A DNA stretch of 38,366 bases from Helicobacter sp. MIT 11-5569 (GTDB taxonomy: Bacteria; Campylobacterota; Campylobacteria; Campylobacterales; Helicobacteraceae): the NCBI RefSeq assembly GCF_000765695.2, contig NZ_JRPB02000012.1, positions 1-38,366 on the forward strand. The letters run 5' to 3'. Below, piece after piece: positions 15,717 to 24,562 of the stretch. The position numbers and the translations under genes are program-made. The notes under the pieces were generated by a model. The model did no database searches and had not been told where the DNA came from. It saw nothing but the letters and a program-made list of their open reading frames with translations. Each line of letters begins with the position of its first letter. Positions within the stretch are counted from its first letter, which is position 1.

Positions 15717-16277
15717 ATGATTATATCTGTTATCAACAAAAAGGGCGGCGTTGGTAAAACTCCTTTTGCTTTTTCAATTGCTAAAGATTTAGGATACTTC
15801 CTCCAAAGCAACGATAATTCCATTATAGAAAAGATTTATCCCCAAAAGGCAAAAATCTTACCGACTCCAAAAAAAATAGATAATTGCGTTTATGATTTTG
15901 GTGGTTTTGTGGAAAAGGGAATATTAGAAATTGTCAAAGATAGTGATTGCATTATTGTTCCTTGCACTAGCAATTATAATTCTTTACTTAGGACATTAGA
16001 AACCTTAAATGAAATAGGTAATAATGCTAAAGTTTGCATTCTAGTAACAGATTACAGAGATGAAAAAGAAAAAAATCAAATCTGCGAAACGCTTGAGAGC
16101 AACTTTACAGACTTAAATCTTTTCTTTTTTAAGTTTTCAAAAATTATTGAAAATTCAATGAGTAGCGGAGCTTCTTTTACAGAACTCTATAATGAAAACA
16201 ATCTTTCAAGATTGAGCTACACAAATTTTTTCAATGAATACCAAAAGCTTTTAAATTTCATTACAGAGGAGAAATAA
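15717..16277 (+). CDS. parA: ParA-like partition ATPase, 186 aa
   Basis: The deviant Walker A motif of ParA/MinD proteins is at the very N-terminus (INKKGGVGKTP, residues 6-16). The protein is short for ParA and has no DNA-binding N-terminal domain, as in the type Ib class that uses a ribbon-helix-helix partner. A degenerate Walker A' appears as VYDFGGF near residue 63, and CIIVPCTSNYNSLLRTLETL follows. A proline takes the place of the usual Thr/Ser after GKT, which is noteworthy. A small basic gene follows after 1 nt. Together they are the likely partition module, autoregulated through element C. Confidence 0.85.
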   Translation: MIISVINKKGGVGKTPFAFSIAKDLGYFLQSNDNSIIEKIYPQKAKILPTPKKIDNCVYDFGGFVEKGILEIVKDSDCIIVPCTSNYNSLLRTLETLNEIGNNAKVCILVTDYRDEKEKNQICETLESNFTDLNLFFFKFSKIIENSMSSGASFTELYNENNLSRLSYTNFFNEYQKLLNFITEEK

Positions 16278-16278
16278 T

Positions 16279-16548
16279 ATGGAGAAAAAACCCTTTACAA
16301 TTGCTGAAGCACTAAACTCTGAACCAACTTCGCAAAAGACTTATGGAAAGGCAGACAAAAAAAAGTCTTCTGGGCGAAAAATTATTGATAAAGAATTAAG
16401 GAGAGAACATATAATAGTGTGCAGACTGAATCAAAAAGAACACGACATTTTAAAAAAATTAATGGAATTAGATTTGAGCAGCGAGAGCAGCTCCTACATA
16501 AGAAAGTTAATTTTGAAAGAAGCTAGGGTTCTAAATGTCGGTGAATAA
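16279..16548 (+). CDS. Candidate ParB/ParG-type ribbon-helix-helix partner, 89 aa
   Basis: A flexible basic N-terminus (residues 1-40, including KADKKKSSGRK) precedes a ribbon-helix-helix-like segment: HIIVCRLNQKEHDILKKLMEL then SSSYIRKLILKEA. This architecture, directly downstream of a type Ib ParA, is that of ParG-like centromere-binding proteins, which also repress their own operon. The family call is inference from fold-like pattern and position. It could bind the AT-palindromes. Confidence 0.65.
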   Translation: MEKKPFTIAEALNSEPTSQKTYGKADKKKSSGRKIIDKELRREHIIVCRLNQKEHDILKKLMELDLSSESSSYIRKLILKEARVLNVGE

Positions 16549-16559
16549 TAATGCTAAAA

Positions 16560-16590
16560 TATCCTTGCAAAAAACAAAACTACAAGGATA
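16560..16590 (+). promoter_or_regulatory. Hairpin sequestering the ribosome-binding site of the 1,936-aa gene
   Basis: TATCCTTG (16560-16567) is the perfect complement of CAAGGATA (16583-16590), with a 15-nt A-rich loop. The second arm contains the AAGGA ribosome-binding site of the gene starting at 16594. In RNA this would lower translation until it is opened, suggesting that expression is restricted. Pairing is read directly; the regulation is inference. Confidence 0.6.
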
Positions 16591-16593
16591 CAA

Positions 16594-19500
16594 ATGCGAA
16601 AAACAAAAAAGCAACTTGAAGACGAAAAGCGTTATGGTGGTCGGAATTTATTTGACTTTATAGAATTAGAATTTACAGGAGAACAAAATGAGCAACAGAA
16701 TAGAGAATTATCCAAATATGGAGAGATTGAAAATGGCTTTAAACGAAGTGGCATTTCATCAGATACATCAACTTTGGATAGACAAGAAGATTCCACAATA
16801 CAGCCTGATCATATTAGAGAGATGGGCGGAAATTTATCCCAACACAATCAAAGCTCTAGGAATGTCAGAACTAACAACACTAGCACTTCCACAAGCGGAA
16901 ATAGAACTAGAAATTTTAGAGAGCAAGGAAGCGGAGCAGCAGAGAATGCAGGGAATCACGGATATGGAGATACTAGCAGAAGCGCAAATCAATCTCAATC
17001 ATTTCATAGCAGTAAAACCACAAATTTATTCTCCTTTGTTTCAAGAGATGATGAATCAAGACAAGAAACAGACGCAAGAGGAAACAATCAACAATCAATA
17101 TTGGGGACTACAACAAGAAATGATGGACTTGAAAGAAGAAGTTTCAAATCTGAAAAATTAGATTTTATAAGTGATGATGAAGTCTATCTTGGTTCTTTAA
17201 AAGATAGATTTCAAAAAAATATTCAGGCTGTTAAACTCTTAAAAACTATAGAAAAAGAAAATCGCTATGCCACCAAAGAAGAGCAAGAAATTCTTAATAG
17301 ATTTTCAGGGTGGGGCGGAATCCCACAAGCTTTTGATCATTACAATAAAGAGTGGGAACAGGAATTTAAAGAACTCATTACCTTACTTGACTACACAGAA
17401 TATGAAAATGCAAAAACTTCAACTTTAGACGCTTTCTACACTCCAAAAATCATTATTGATACCATTTATCAAGGTCTTAATCAGCTGGGTTTTAATAATG
17501 ACAATCACGCAAAAGAAATTTTTGAACCAAGCGCAGGAATAGGCTCATTTCTATCCTACGCTAAAAATTACAGCGATAAATATCATTTTACCTGTATTGA
17601 GCTTGATACTATAAGCTCAAATATCTTGAAAAATTTGCACCCAAATCAAACTATCTACAATAAAGCTTTTCAACATCATCTATTTCATAAGCCTTATGAC
17701 GCTTTTATCGGAAATCCTCCTTTTGGACAAAAAAAGATTTTAGATCCAAGCGATACTACTCTAAACAAAACGAGTGTGCATAACTATTTTATTGGAAACT
17801 CCATTAAAAATTTAAAAGATGGTGGTATTGCTGCCTTTGTTGTATCAAGCTATTTTTTGGATTCTAAGAATAATTTAATTAGAGAATATATAGCAAAACA
17901 AGCAACATTCTTAGGAGCAGTGAGGTTGCCAAATAACGCTTTTAAAAAACGAGCTAATACCGAAGTTACAACAGATATTATCTTTTTTAAAAAAGGTAAA
18001 GATTTAAGCGTAGATAAGGCGTGGCTAGAAAGCGTAAAATATTACGATAATCACTTTGAAGAAGCTGAAAAAAGAGGTATAGAACCTGTTATTTTAAGCG
18101 ACTTTCATATTAATGAGTATTTTAAAAATCATCCTCAAAACATTCTAGGGAAAATGGATATTAAAAGCTCTCAATATGGATACGATTTGGAATGCTTAAA
18201 TGATGGTAGAGATTTAAAAGTCGCATTAGAAAACTTTATCCAAACTTTACCTAAGGATATTTATCAATACCAAGAAACTAAAATCAAATTTTCTTATTAC
18301 AAGGTTGATAAAGAATCTCCTGAATATCAAAAATATAACGAAGTTATTGACAAGCTAAAAGATGGCAATTACTTTGAATATGATAATGAAGTTTATATGA
18401 AAGTTTGGAGCGATGATAATGAAATAACATTTTCAAAGCCTGTTTTAAACGAACACGATAAAAGGAGAATTAAAAAGCTCATCGCGATTAGAGATCAATT
18501 TAATACTCTTATCCAATATGAAAAAAATGAGCTTAATGATAGTCTAGTAGAAGCCCAAAGAAAGCTTTTAAATAATCTTTATGATGAGTTTGTTGCTAAA
18601 GAGGGTTTTTTAAATAGAGACGCCAATAAAAAAGCTTTCAGAGAAGATGTAGAAGCAAATAAAATTTTGTCTTTAGAGAAAAATTATAATGCTGGTATTT
18701 CAAAAAATGTTGCGTTAAAAGAGGGTGTTAATCCATTAGAGCCTAGTGCAACAAAAGCGGATATTTTTTTCAAACGAACCATAAATGCACAAAAAGAAAT
18801 TAAAATCTCCACTCCTCAAGAAGCACTTATCGCTAGTATTAATGAGCATGGGAGAATTGATTTACAATTCTTACAATCTCATTTGGAGCTTCCATTAACA
18901 GAAACGCTTAATGTGTTGCAACAAGAAAAATTGATTTTTAGAAATCATAAAAATCCTACTGATTTTGTATTGGCTGAAAAATATCTTTCTGGAAATGTTA
19001 AAGCAAAATACAAGGAAGTAAAAAAAATAGTGGAAGGCGGCTACAATGAATTTGTTAATAATTTAGAGAGTTTGGAGCAGGTTTTACCCAAAGATTTAAA
19101 AGCTGTTGATATTGCAATAAGCCTGGGAACTACTTGGATACCCATTAAATATTACAAAGAATTTATAGAGGAAACCTTGCAAATTGATTCTAATAATTAC
19201 GATTTATTCTTGATAGAAAAAACTGGTGAATGGAATCTTAAAGGCAATGGATACATTTTAAGCCCTTATATCCGCTCACAATATGCCACTGAAAGAATAG
19301 GCTGTTTTGATTTATTTGAGCACGGCTTATTAAGAAAGCCTATCCGCATTTATGATAAAAAACAAGATGAGACAGGCAGAGAATATAGGGAGTTAAATCC
19401 AAAAGAAACAGCCATTGCTAATTCTAAATTAGAGAATTTAAAAAATGAGTTTATAGAGTGGATTTACAAAGACTATGATAGGCGCACAGATTTAGAGAAT

Positions 19501-22404
19501 ATCTACAACGAAAGATTTAATACCAACATAGAGCCACAATACAAAGGGGATAATCTAAACCTTCCAAACTTCAATGCCAATATCGCGCTCAAAAAACACC
19601 AAAAAAATGCAATATACAGAGCAATTCAAGAAAATAGCATTATTTTTGATCATCAAGTGGGTGCTGGAAAAACCTTAGTAGCAATTTGCTCGGTCATGGA
19701 GCAAAAAAGAATGGGTCTTTTAAACAAACCTTTAATTGTTGTTCCAAATCACTTGGCAAGACAATGGAATGATGAGTTTTATCACGCCTATGCAAATGCT
19801 AATATTTTAGTCGCCAACAATGATGATTTAAAAAAAGACAATAGAGAAAAATTTTTTTCAAAAATTGCTACGAATAACTATGATGCTATTATTATGACAC
19901 ATTCACAATTTAAATTAATACCTGCTCCTTATGAAACAATAAAAAAACAATATGAGGAGGATATTAGTATTTTAGAGGAAACATTAAACAAAAAGCAAGA
20001 TGATGAAAATGTTATGCGATATTCTGTTAAAGACTTGGAAAAACGCATTGAAAATTTTAAAGTAAAGTTGGAAGATTTACAAACAGCGCATAGAAAATCT
20101 AAAGCGATAGATTTTTCAGAGTTAGGAATTGATGCTTTAATTATTGATGAAGCTCACGAGTTTAAAAATTTACTCATTACAACTTCAATGGGTGATATAA
20201 GTGGTCTTGGCAATTTAAAAGGCTCACAAAAAGCCTATGATCTTTATTGCAAAACAAAATATATCCATGAGCAAAACAAAAAACTTTATTTTCTGACAGG
20301 AACTCCTATAAGTAATTCTATTACAGAGCTTTACACATTGCAAAGATACATTCAACCAGATGTATTGGAAGAAAAAAGAATACAAAGCTTTGACGCTTGG
20401 GCTTCAACTTTTGGAGAAGTTACAAACGCGTGGGAACTTGATAGCTCTGGAATTAATTACAAAATAGTCGCAAGATTTAATAAATTTAAAAATGTTCCTG
20501 AACTTTCCACCATGTATAAGAGTGTTGCAGATATTGTAACAAATGCTGATATTATGAAATTTCAAAAAAATTTTGTGCCAAAGCTATATAATGACAAACC
20601 TATTAATGTAATCGCTCCACGAAGTGAAGCCATAGCAGAATTTATAGGCATTCAAGATGAAAATGGAATGTGGAATAAAGGCTCTATTGTTTGGAGAATG
20701 GAACATCAACAAGAAGATATTTCAAGAAATAATTTACTTGCTTGCACCACAGACGCTAGAAAAGCTGGTCTTGATTTTAGATTGATTAATCCCTATTATG
20801 ATGATTATGCAAATTCTAAAATCAATAAACTTGTTGAGAATGTCTATAATGAGTATAATGCTTGGAATAATGACAAAGGCACACAATTAATCTTTTGTGA
20901 TTTATCAACACCAAAGCAACACTCACAAAAAGTTATTTTGGATAATAGCGAAATAACACCAAAATCAAAGCAGGACAAAGAAGAAGAGTTTATCAACATC
21001 AATGAAGCCATAGAACAGACAGAGGAAGAAAGCAATAAAAGTTTAGATGAGCTTTTAGCAGAACAATCAAAATTTGATGTTTATACCGATATTTTAAAAA
21101 AGCTTGTTTCTATGGGTATTCCTCAAAATGAAATTCGTTTTATCCATGATTCAAAAACAGATTTACAAAAAGCACAACTTTTTGCAGATATGAACTTGGG
21201 GAAAGCTAGAATTCTTATTGGCTCAACTCAAAAAATGGGTGCTGGAACAAATGTGCAAAAAAGAATTGTAGCCTTACACCATTTAGATTGTCCATGGCGT
21301 CCTAGTGATTTAGAACAAAGAAGCGGTAGAGTTATCAGACAAGGCAATGAACTCTTTATGAGAGATCCACAAAATTTTAGAGTAAAAGAGTTTAGATATG
21401 CTACTGAAAGAACCTATGATGCTAGGATGTGGCAAGTCATTGAAAGTAAAGCTCGTTCCATAGAACAATTTAGAAAAGCTGGGTCTAGCGTAAGAACCTT
21501 AGAGGATATTACAAGTGGTGCAGCTGATGCCGCAGAAATGAAGGCAGAAGCCACAGGAAATCCGCTTATTTTATTGCAGGTGCAATTAAACAGCGATTTA
21601 AGACAAGAGGAAATGCTTTATAGTGGCTATAAGAGACAAATCCACAATAATGAAGAGAGTCTTAGAAACAATATCTCTAAGGTTGATTATTTAAAAAATA
21701 ATGTATTGATATATAAGACTTTAAAAGGTATCGTGGAGTTAAATAATAATGAAAATTTTCAAGGAAAATATTACGAAATTCAAAGCGATGAGAATATTGC
21801 TAAGGATTTTATTGTTTTCAAAGATGATAATAGCGATAGCAATAAAAGAAAACAAAAGGAAATAGAATTAATTTTTGATAAGAATATTGAGGCTATTTCT
21901 AAAGACTATCAAAAAGAATATAAAATTCTTGAGTATAAAGGCTTGTTAATCAGTGGAGAGAAAACATCGCTAGATACACTTAGCTTTTATATTTCAACTT
22001 TGGATGGCAAAATATTTGTAGAACCTGAAAATCTAGTATATAAGCAAGATAGTCAGTTTTTGTCTTTAGCAAATGAAGTGAGCTTTAGGGGATTTATGAC
22101 AAAAGTTAATAATTTCTATAATAATTTAGAAAAATTCATATCCTCAAAAGATTTACAAATTCAAAAATTGAAAGCAGAAATTACAGAATTAAAAAGCGTT
22201 ACAGGAGAGAATACTCCCGCTTATAAGAGAAAAGAGTATTTGGAAGCCCTAAGAGAAGATAATCGCGCTGTAATGAGCGAAATAGAAAAAATGAGTAAGC
22301 AAAAAGATTATAAAAGCAGTTTTACTCCAAAGTCTGCTGGTATTTTAGAAAGTCTAAATAAGAGCAATGAAATTGCAAAGGAAAACGATTTGCAACTAAA
22401 TTAA
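16594..22404 (+). CDS. Giant N6-adenine methyltransferase / SNF2-type helicase fusion, 1,936 aa
   Basis: Residues 1-190 are low-complexity and polar, overlapping another ORF. A class I methyltransferase domain follows, with motif I EPSAGIGSF at about 311-319 and motif IV GNPPFG at about 373-378, the N6-adenine type. After a middle region a superfamily 2 helicase has Walker A DHQVGAGKT (about 1018), DEAH in IIDEAHEF (about 1184), LTGTPISNS (about 1235) and motif VI RSGRVIRQG (about 1577). The C-terminus is coiled coil. Such methylase-helicase giants occur on conjugative elements and phages; DarB of phage P1, an injected anti-restriction protein, has the same order of domains. An anti-restriction or DNA-remodelling role during transfer is inference. 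Confidence 0.88.
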   Translation: MRKTKKQLEDEKRYGGRNLFDFIELEFTGEQNEQQNRELSKYGEIENGFKRSGISSDTSTLDRQEDSTIQPDHIREMGGNLSQHNQSSRNVRTNNTSTSTSGNRTRNFREQGSGAAENAGNHGYGDTSRSANQSQSFHSSKTTNLFSFVSRDDESRQETDARGNNQQSILGTTTRNDGLERRSFKSEKLDFISDDEVYLGSLKDRFQKNIQAVKLLKTIEKENRYATKEEQEILNRFSGWGGIPQAFDHYNKEWEQEFKELITLLDYTEYENAKTSTLDAFYTPKIIIDTIYQGLNQLGFNNDNHAKEIFEPSAGIGSFLSYAKNYSDKYHFTCIELDTISSNILKNLHPNQTIYNKAFQHHLFHKPYDAFIGNPPFGQKKILDPSDTTLNKTSVHNYFIGNSIKNLKDGGIAAFVVSSYFLDSKNNLIREYIAKQATFLGAVRLPNNAFKKRANTEVTTDIIFFKKGKDLSVDKAWLESVKYYDNHFEEAEKRGIEPVILSDFHINEYFKNHPQNILGKMDIKSSQYGYDLECLNDGRDLKVALENFIQTLPKDIYQYQETKIKFSYYKVDKESPEYQKYNEVIDKLKDGNYFEYDNEVYMKVWSDDNEITFSKPVLNEHDKRRIKKLIAIRDQFNTLIQYEKNELNDSLVEAQRKLLNNLYDEFVAKEGFLNRDANKKAFREDVEANKILSLEKNYNAGISKNVALKEGVNPLEPSATKADIFFKRTINAQKEIKISTPQEALIASINEHGRIDLQFLQSHLELPLTETLNVLQQEKLIFRNHKNPTDFVLAEKYLSGNVKAKYKEVKKIVEGGYNEFVNNLESLEQVLPKDLKAVDIAISLGTTWIPIKYYKEFIEETLQIDSNNYDLFLIEKTGEWNLKGNGYILSPYIRSQYATERIGCFDLFEHGLLRKPIRIYDKKQDETGREYRELNPKETAIANSKLENLKNEFIEWIYKDYDRRTDLENIYNERFNTNIEPQYKGDNLNLPNFNANIALKKHQKNAIYRAIQENSIIFDHQVGAGKTLVAICSVMEQKRMGLLNKPLIVVPNHLARQWNDEFYHAYANANILVANNDDLKKDNREKFFSKIATNNYDAIIMTHSQFKLIPAPYETIKKQYEEDISILEETLNKKQDDENVMRYSVKDLEKRIENFKVKLEDLQTAHRKSKAIDFSELGIDALIIDEAHEFKNLLITTSMGDISGLGNLKGSQKAYDLYCKTKYIHEQNKKLYFLTGTPISNSITELYTLQRYIQPDVLEEKRIQSFDAWASTFGEVTNAWELDSSGINYKIVARFNKFKNVPELSTMYKSVADIVTNADIMKFQKNFVPKLYNDKPINVIAPRSEAIAEFIGIQDENGMWNKGSIVWRMEHQQEDISRNNLLACTTDARKAGLDFRLINPYYDDYANSKINKLVENVYNEYNAWNNDKGTQLIFCDLSTPKQHSQKVILDNSEITPKSKQDKEEEFININEAIEQTEEESNKSLDELLAEQSKFDVYTDILKKLVSMGIPQNEIRFIHDSKTDLQKAQLFADMNLGKARILIGSTQKMGAGTNVQKRIVALHHLDCPWRPSDLEQRSGRVIRQGNELFMRDPQNFRVKEFRYATERTYDARMWQVIESKARSIEQFRKAGSSVRTLEDITSGAADAAEMKAEATGNPLILLQVQLNSDLRQEEMLYSGYKRQIHNNEESLRNNISKVDYLKNNVLIYKTLKGIVELNNNENFQGKYYEIQSDENIAKDFIVFKDDNSDSNKRKQKEIELIFDKNIEAISKDYQKEYKILEYKGLLISGEKTSLDTLSFYISTLDGKIFVEPENLVYKQDSQFLSLANEVSFRGFMTKVNNFYNNLEKFISSKDLQIQKLKAEITELKSVTGENTPAYKRKEYLEALREDNRAVMSEIEKMSKQKDYKSSFTPKSAGILESLNKSNEIAKENDLQLN
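16688..17161 (+). CDS. Overprinted ORF inside the giant gene, 157 aa
   Basis: This ORF lies in the +1 frame over the low-complexity N-terminus of the giant protein. It has a clean ribosome-binding site (GGAG 6 nt before the ATG). The product is well balanced and helical: MERLKMALNEVAFHQIHQLW, then ILERWAEIYPNTIKALGMSEL and a long Gln/Glu-rich coiled coil ending LKEEVSNLKN. The main frame over the same bases is Ser/Thr/Asn/Gly-rich and disordered. I read this as a real, probably older gene that the giant gene has been extended across. Function unknown. Confidence 0.6.
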   Translation: MSNRIENYPNMERLKMALNEVAFHQIHQLWIDKKIPQYSLIILERWAEIYPNTIKALGMSELTTLALPQAEIELEILESKEAEQQRMQGITDMEILAEAQINLNHFIAVKPQIYSPLFQEMMNQDKKQTQEETINNQYWGLQQEMMDLKEEVSNLKN

Positions 22405-22467
22405 TTTTTGCAATTAGCGTATTGAGGAGTCTTTTAATAATATTTAAATGGATAACTCATTGTGCTT

Positions 22468-23166
22468 TCAAATTAATATATTGATAATCAACAGAGCTAA
22501 TACAATTAAAAGAGAAAATATTAATTTATTTTTTGAGCGAATGTCATTATCGGCTTTGATTGAATTATCTCTATAGTATTTTATAAGTTTATCATTTGTT
22601 TCTTTTTCATATTGCATTTTTTTTAATTGGCATAACACATTAGCAAAAGAAAGCTCTTGAATATAATCAAACTCTTTCCTTAGTTTTAAATTGCTAATTT
22701 CATCTATACTAAAATATGTGTTATTATCATTAAATATAAAACCTAAATCTTTATATAATGTGTCTCTTCTTTTGTGGTTATCTTCATCTTCTTCATCTAC
22801 GAAACTCAATTTTCCAACAAGCCTACCTGTTGGAACATAGTTTAAAGCAATTTCTAACATTTTATTAATTACAAATGTTCCTATGCCAAGAGATCTATAA
22901 TCAGGATGAATCATTATGGAAGAATGGAAGTTCCACCGCTCATTATACTCATATTTCAACTTCCAAGAATTTCTCATTTTGCTAGTGTTTGGAATAATAT
23001 TTTCTCCATTTTTTAAATATTGATAATCTATAATTGCCCATATTTCAACAGAATAAAATTCTTTGTTGTTTCCAATTGCCTCTACCTCAAAACCTAATTT
23101 AAAGCATACTTCTTTATCTCCTTTTTTGGAGACATAAAATTTGCTAGTATAAAGCTCTTCTTTCAA
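22468..23166 (-). CDS. GNAT-fold acetyltransferase with C-terminal membrane anchor, 232 aa
   Basis: The acetyl-CoA binding motif A is visible at about residues 86-104: MIHPDYRSLGIGTFVINKM, with the R-x-x-G-x-G core. The last 20 residues are a single hydrophobic helix (LIFSLLIVLALLIINILI), so the enzyme is predicted to be tail-anchored in the membrane, which is unusual for GNATs. The start is a TTG with AAGGAG 6 nt upstream; that site overlaps the stop of the preceding gene. It is the last gene of the mobilisation operon. Substrate unknown. Confidence 0.72.
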   Translation of the reverse strand: MKEELYTSKFYVSKKGDKEVCFKLGFEVEAIGNNKEFYSVEIWAIIDYQYLKNGENIIPNTSKMRNSWKLKYEYNERWNFHSSIMIHPDYRSLGIGTFVINKMLEIALNYVPTGRLVGKLSFVDEEDEDNHKRRDTLYKDLGFIFNDNNTYFSIDEISNLKLRKEFDYIQELSFANVLCQLKKMQYEKETNDKLIKYYRDNSIKADNDIRSKNKLIFSLLIVLALLIINILI

Positions 23167-23169
23167 CTT

Positions 23170-23439
23170 TTACTCCTTAGTGGCTTCATTCATTTCTATT
23201 AATCCTAATATCTGTCCGTCGCAAGTTATTATTGGATCGTCCTCTGTTTCCTTGCTGTAACTGATTGAGTGCATTGATGCGCAAAAGCATTTGAGTTCGT
23301 TTTGCGTCATAAACCATAGGCTCTTTGGACAATACTCGCAAAGAGTTTCCTTTGTTGGCAACAGCTCCTCTTTTAACTGATTTATTACCGAGCTCTTGTA
23401 AGACTCTCTGTCTATATTGTTTTGTATAATCTCTCTCAC
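23170..23439 (-). CDS. Cysteine-rich small protein overlapping the relaxase gene, 89 aa
   Basis: The gene starts with GTG after a perfect AAAGGAG (6-nt spacing) inside the relaxase coding region, in another frame, and overlaps it by 254 nt. Its own stop is followed 3 nt later by the GNAT start. The product has five cysteines, C34-x2-C37, C51-x-C53 and C73, in a context (CEYCPKSLWF, KCFCASMH, ITCDGQ) that looks like a metal or Fe-S binding site. Composition is balanced, whereas the relaxase C-terminus over the same bases is Arg/Asn/Gln-rich. I think both are translated. No family name recognised. Confidence 0.62.
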   Translation of the reverse strand: MREIIQNNIDRESYKSSVINQLKEELLPTKETLCEYCPKSLWFMTQNELKCFCASMHSISYSKETEDDPIITCDGQILGLIEMNEATKE

Positions 23440-24562
23440 GATTAACTCCTTTATCTTGTATAATTCTATATCTTTGTTTATCTATCTTTTTGGGAATTTG
23501 TTTTAATTCTTTCTCTCTACCAATAACAGAAACATCCCAAATAGGTTTTTTTAGAATTTTAGCAGCTTCTCTCCACTCTCCTTTAATTTTCACTTTTCTT
23601 TTTATCTCATATTCCTCTTGTCCTACTATTTTAAATCTTGCATATTCCCCCCTTAAAACTTTATTTTCTTTTACAGCCCTTTCTAAATCTTGTCCCCAAA
23701 TTGTAGCAATTCCCTTTTTGGTTTTATAGCTCACATAATAACTTTTCTTTGCATTTTTATCGGCACTAAATTGATAATTAGCATTTCCAAAATCTAAGAC
23801 TTGGTAGTAGTGCATTTTTATTTTTGGAGTTTGATGGGTTGGATTTTCTTTACTTGTTTTAATGAATAATTCTTGATTCTTTTCTGCTTCTCTTTGTCTT
23901 TTATTTGTAGCTGTTGCTTCAACACCTAATTCATTTAATGCTTTAGCAAATTCTATTCTTAGATTTGCTAAATCTGCTTTTCTTAGATTAATTCTTTTGC
24001 CATTTTGATTTGCAATTTTTAAACAGATATGACAATGTGGATTATCTGTATCACCATGAAAAGCAGCTACAAAAAAATTATCAGGATACATTCTTTTTAA
24101 AGCAGTCATTGCCGCTTGTTGTAATTTTTCTTTTGGAGCAGCAGAATGTTCCTTCATAGAAAAAACCATATTAATAGTATGCTTTTTCTCTTTTGCTCCA
24201 TCTTTATAAGATGGAATAGGAACACCTTCATTTCTAAAAAATCTTTTTACATCTAAGATCTCATCTTCTCCTACATATCTATCAAAATCATTAGAAATTA
24301 ATTCAACATTTCCATTGCGAGAAATATAATTTATATGTCTTGAAAGTGCTTGAAAATTTTTAGAACCTGAAGTAACTTTAACAACGACTTCAGTATTTTT
24401 TCTAAACATATTTTTACTAGAAAGCTTACCTGTCTTTGAATTTTTAATATAATTATTTCTATTTTTATTTATATAATTTAATGGAAGCTTTGAAGCACTT
24501 TCTATTTTGGTAAAAACTTTTTTTGCAATTATCTCATCATCAAATATTCTAAGGCGAGACAT
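23186..24562 (-). CDS. Relaxase (MobA/VirD2-like, PF03432 type)
   Basis: The protein has 458 residues. The candidate nicking tyrosine is Y79 in HINYISRNG. Motif II follows as HTINMVFSMKE (about 128-138). The metal-binding histidine triad is plain: H169, H176 and H178 in FHGDTDNPHCHICLKIAN. The relaxase nicks oriT, stays covalently bound to the 5' end and pilots the strand through VirD4 into the channel. It lies directly downstream of the MobC-like gene, with oriT just beyond that. The C-terminal 80 residues are basic and low-complexity and overlap the cysteine-rich gene. Confidence 0.9.
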   Translation of the reverse strand: MSRLRIFDDEIIAKKVFTKIESASKLPLNYINKNRNNYIKNSKTGKLSSKNMFRKNTEVVVKVTSGSKNFQALSRHINYISRNGNVELISNDFDRYVGEDEILDVKRFFRNEGVPIPSYKDGAKEKKHTINMVFSMKEHSAAPKEKLQQAAMTALKRMYPDNFFVAAFHGDTDNPHCHICLKIANQNGKRINLRKADLANLRIEFAKALNELGVEATATNKRQREAEKNQELFIKTSKENPTHQTPKIKMHYYQVLDFGNANYQFSADKNAKKSYYVSYKTKKGIATIWGQDLERAVKENKVLRGEYARFKIVGQEEYEIKRKVKIKGEWREAAKILKKPIWDVSVIGREKELKQIPKKIDKQRYRIIQDKGVNRERDYTKQYRQRVLQELGNKSVKRGAVANKGNSLRVLSKEPMVYDAKRTQMLLRINALNQLQQGNRGRSNNNLRRTDIRINRNE

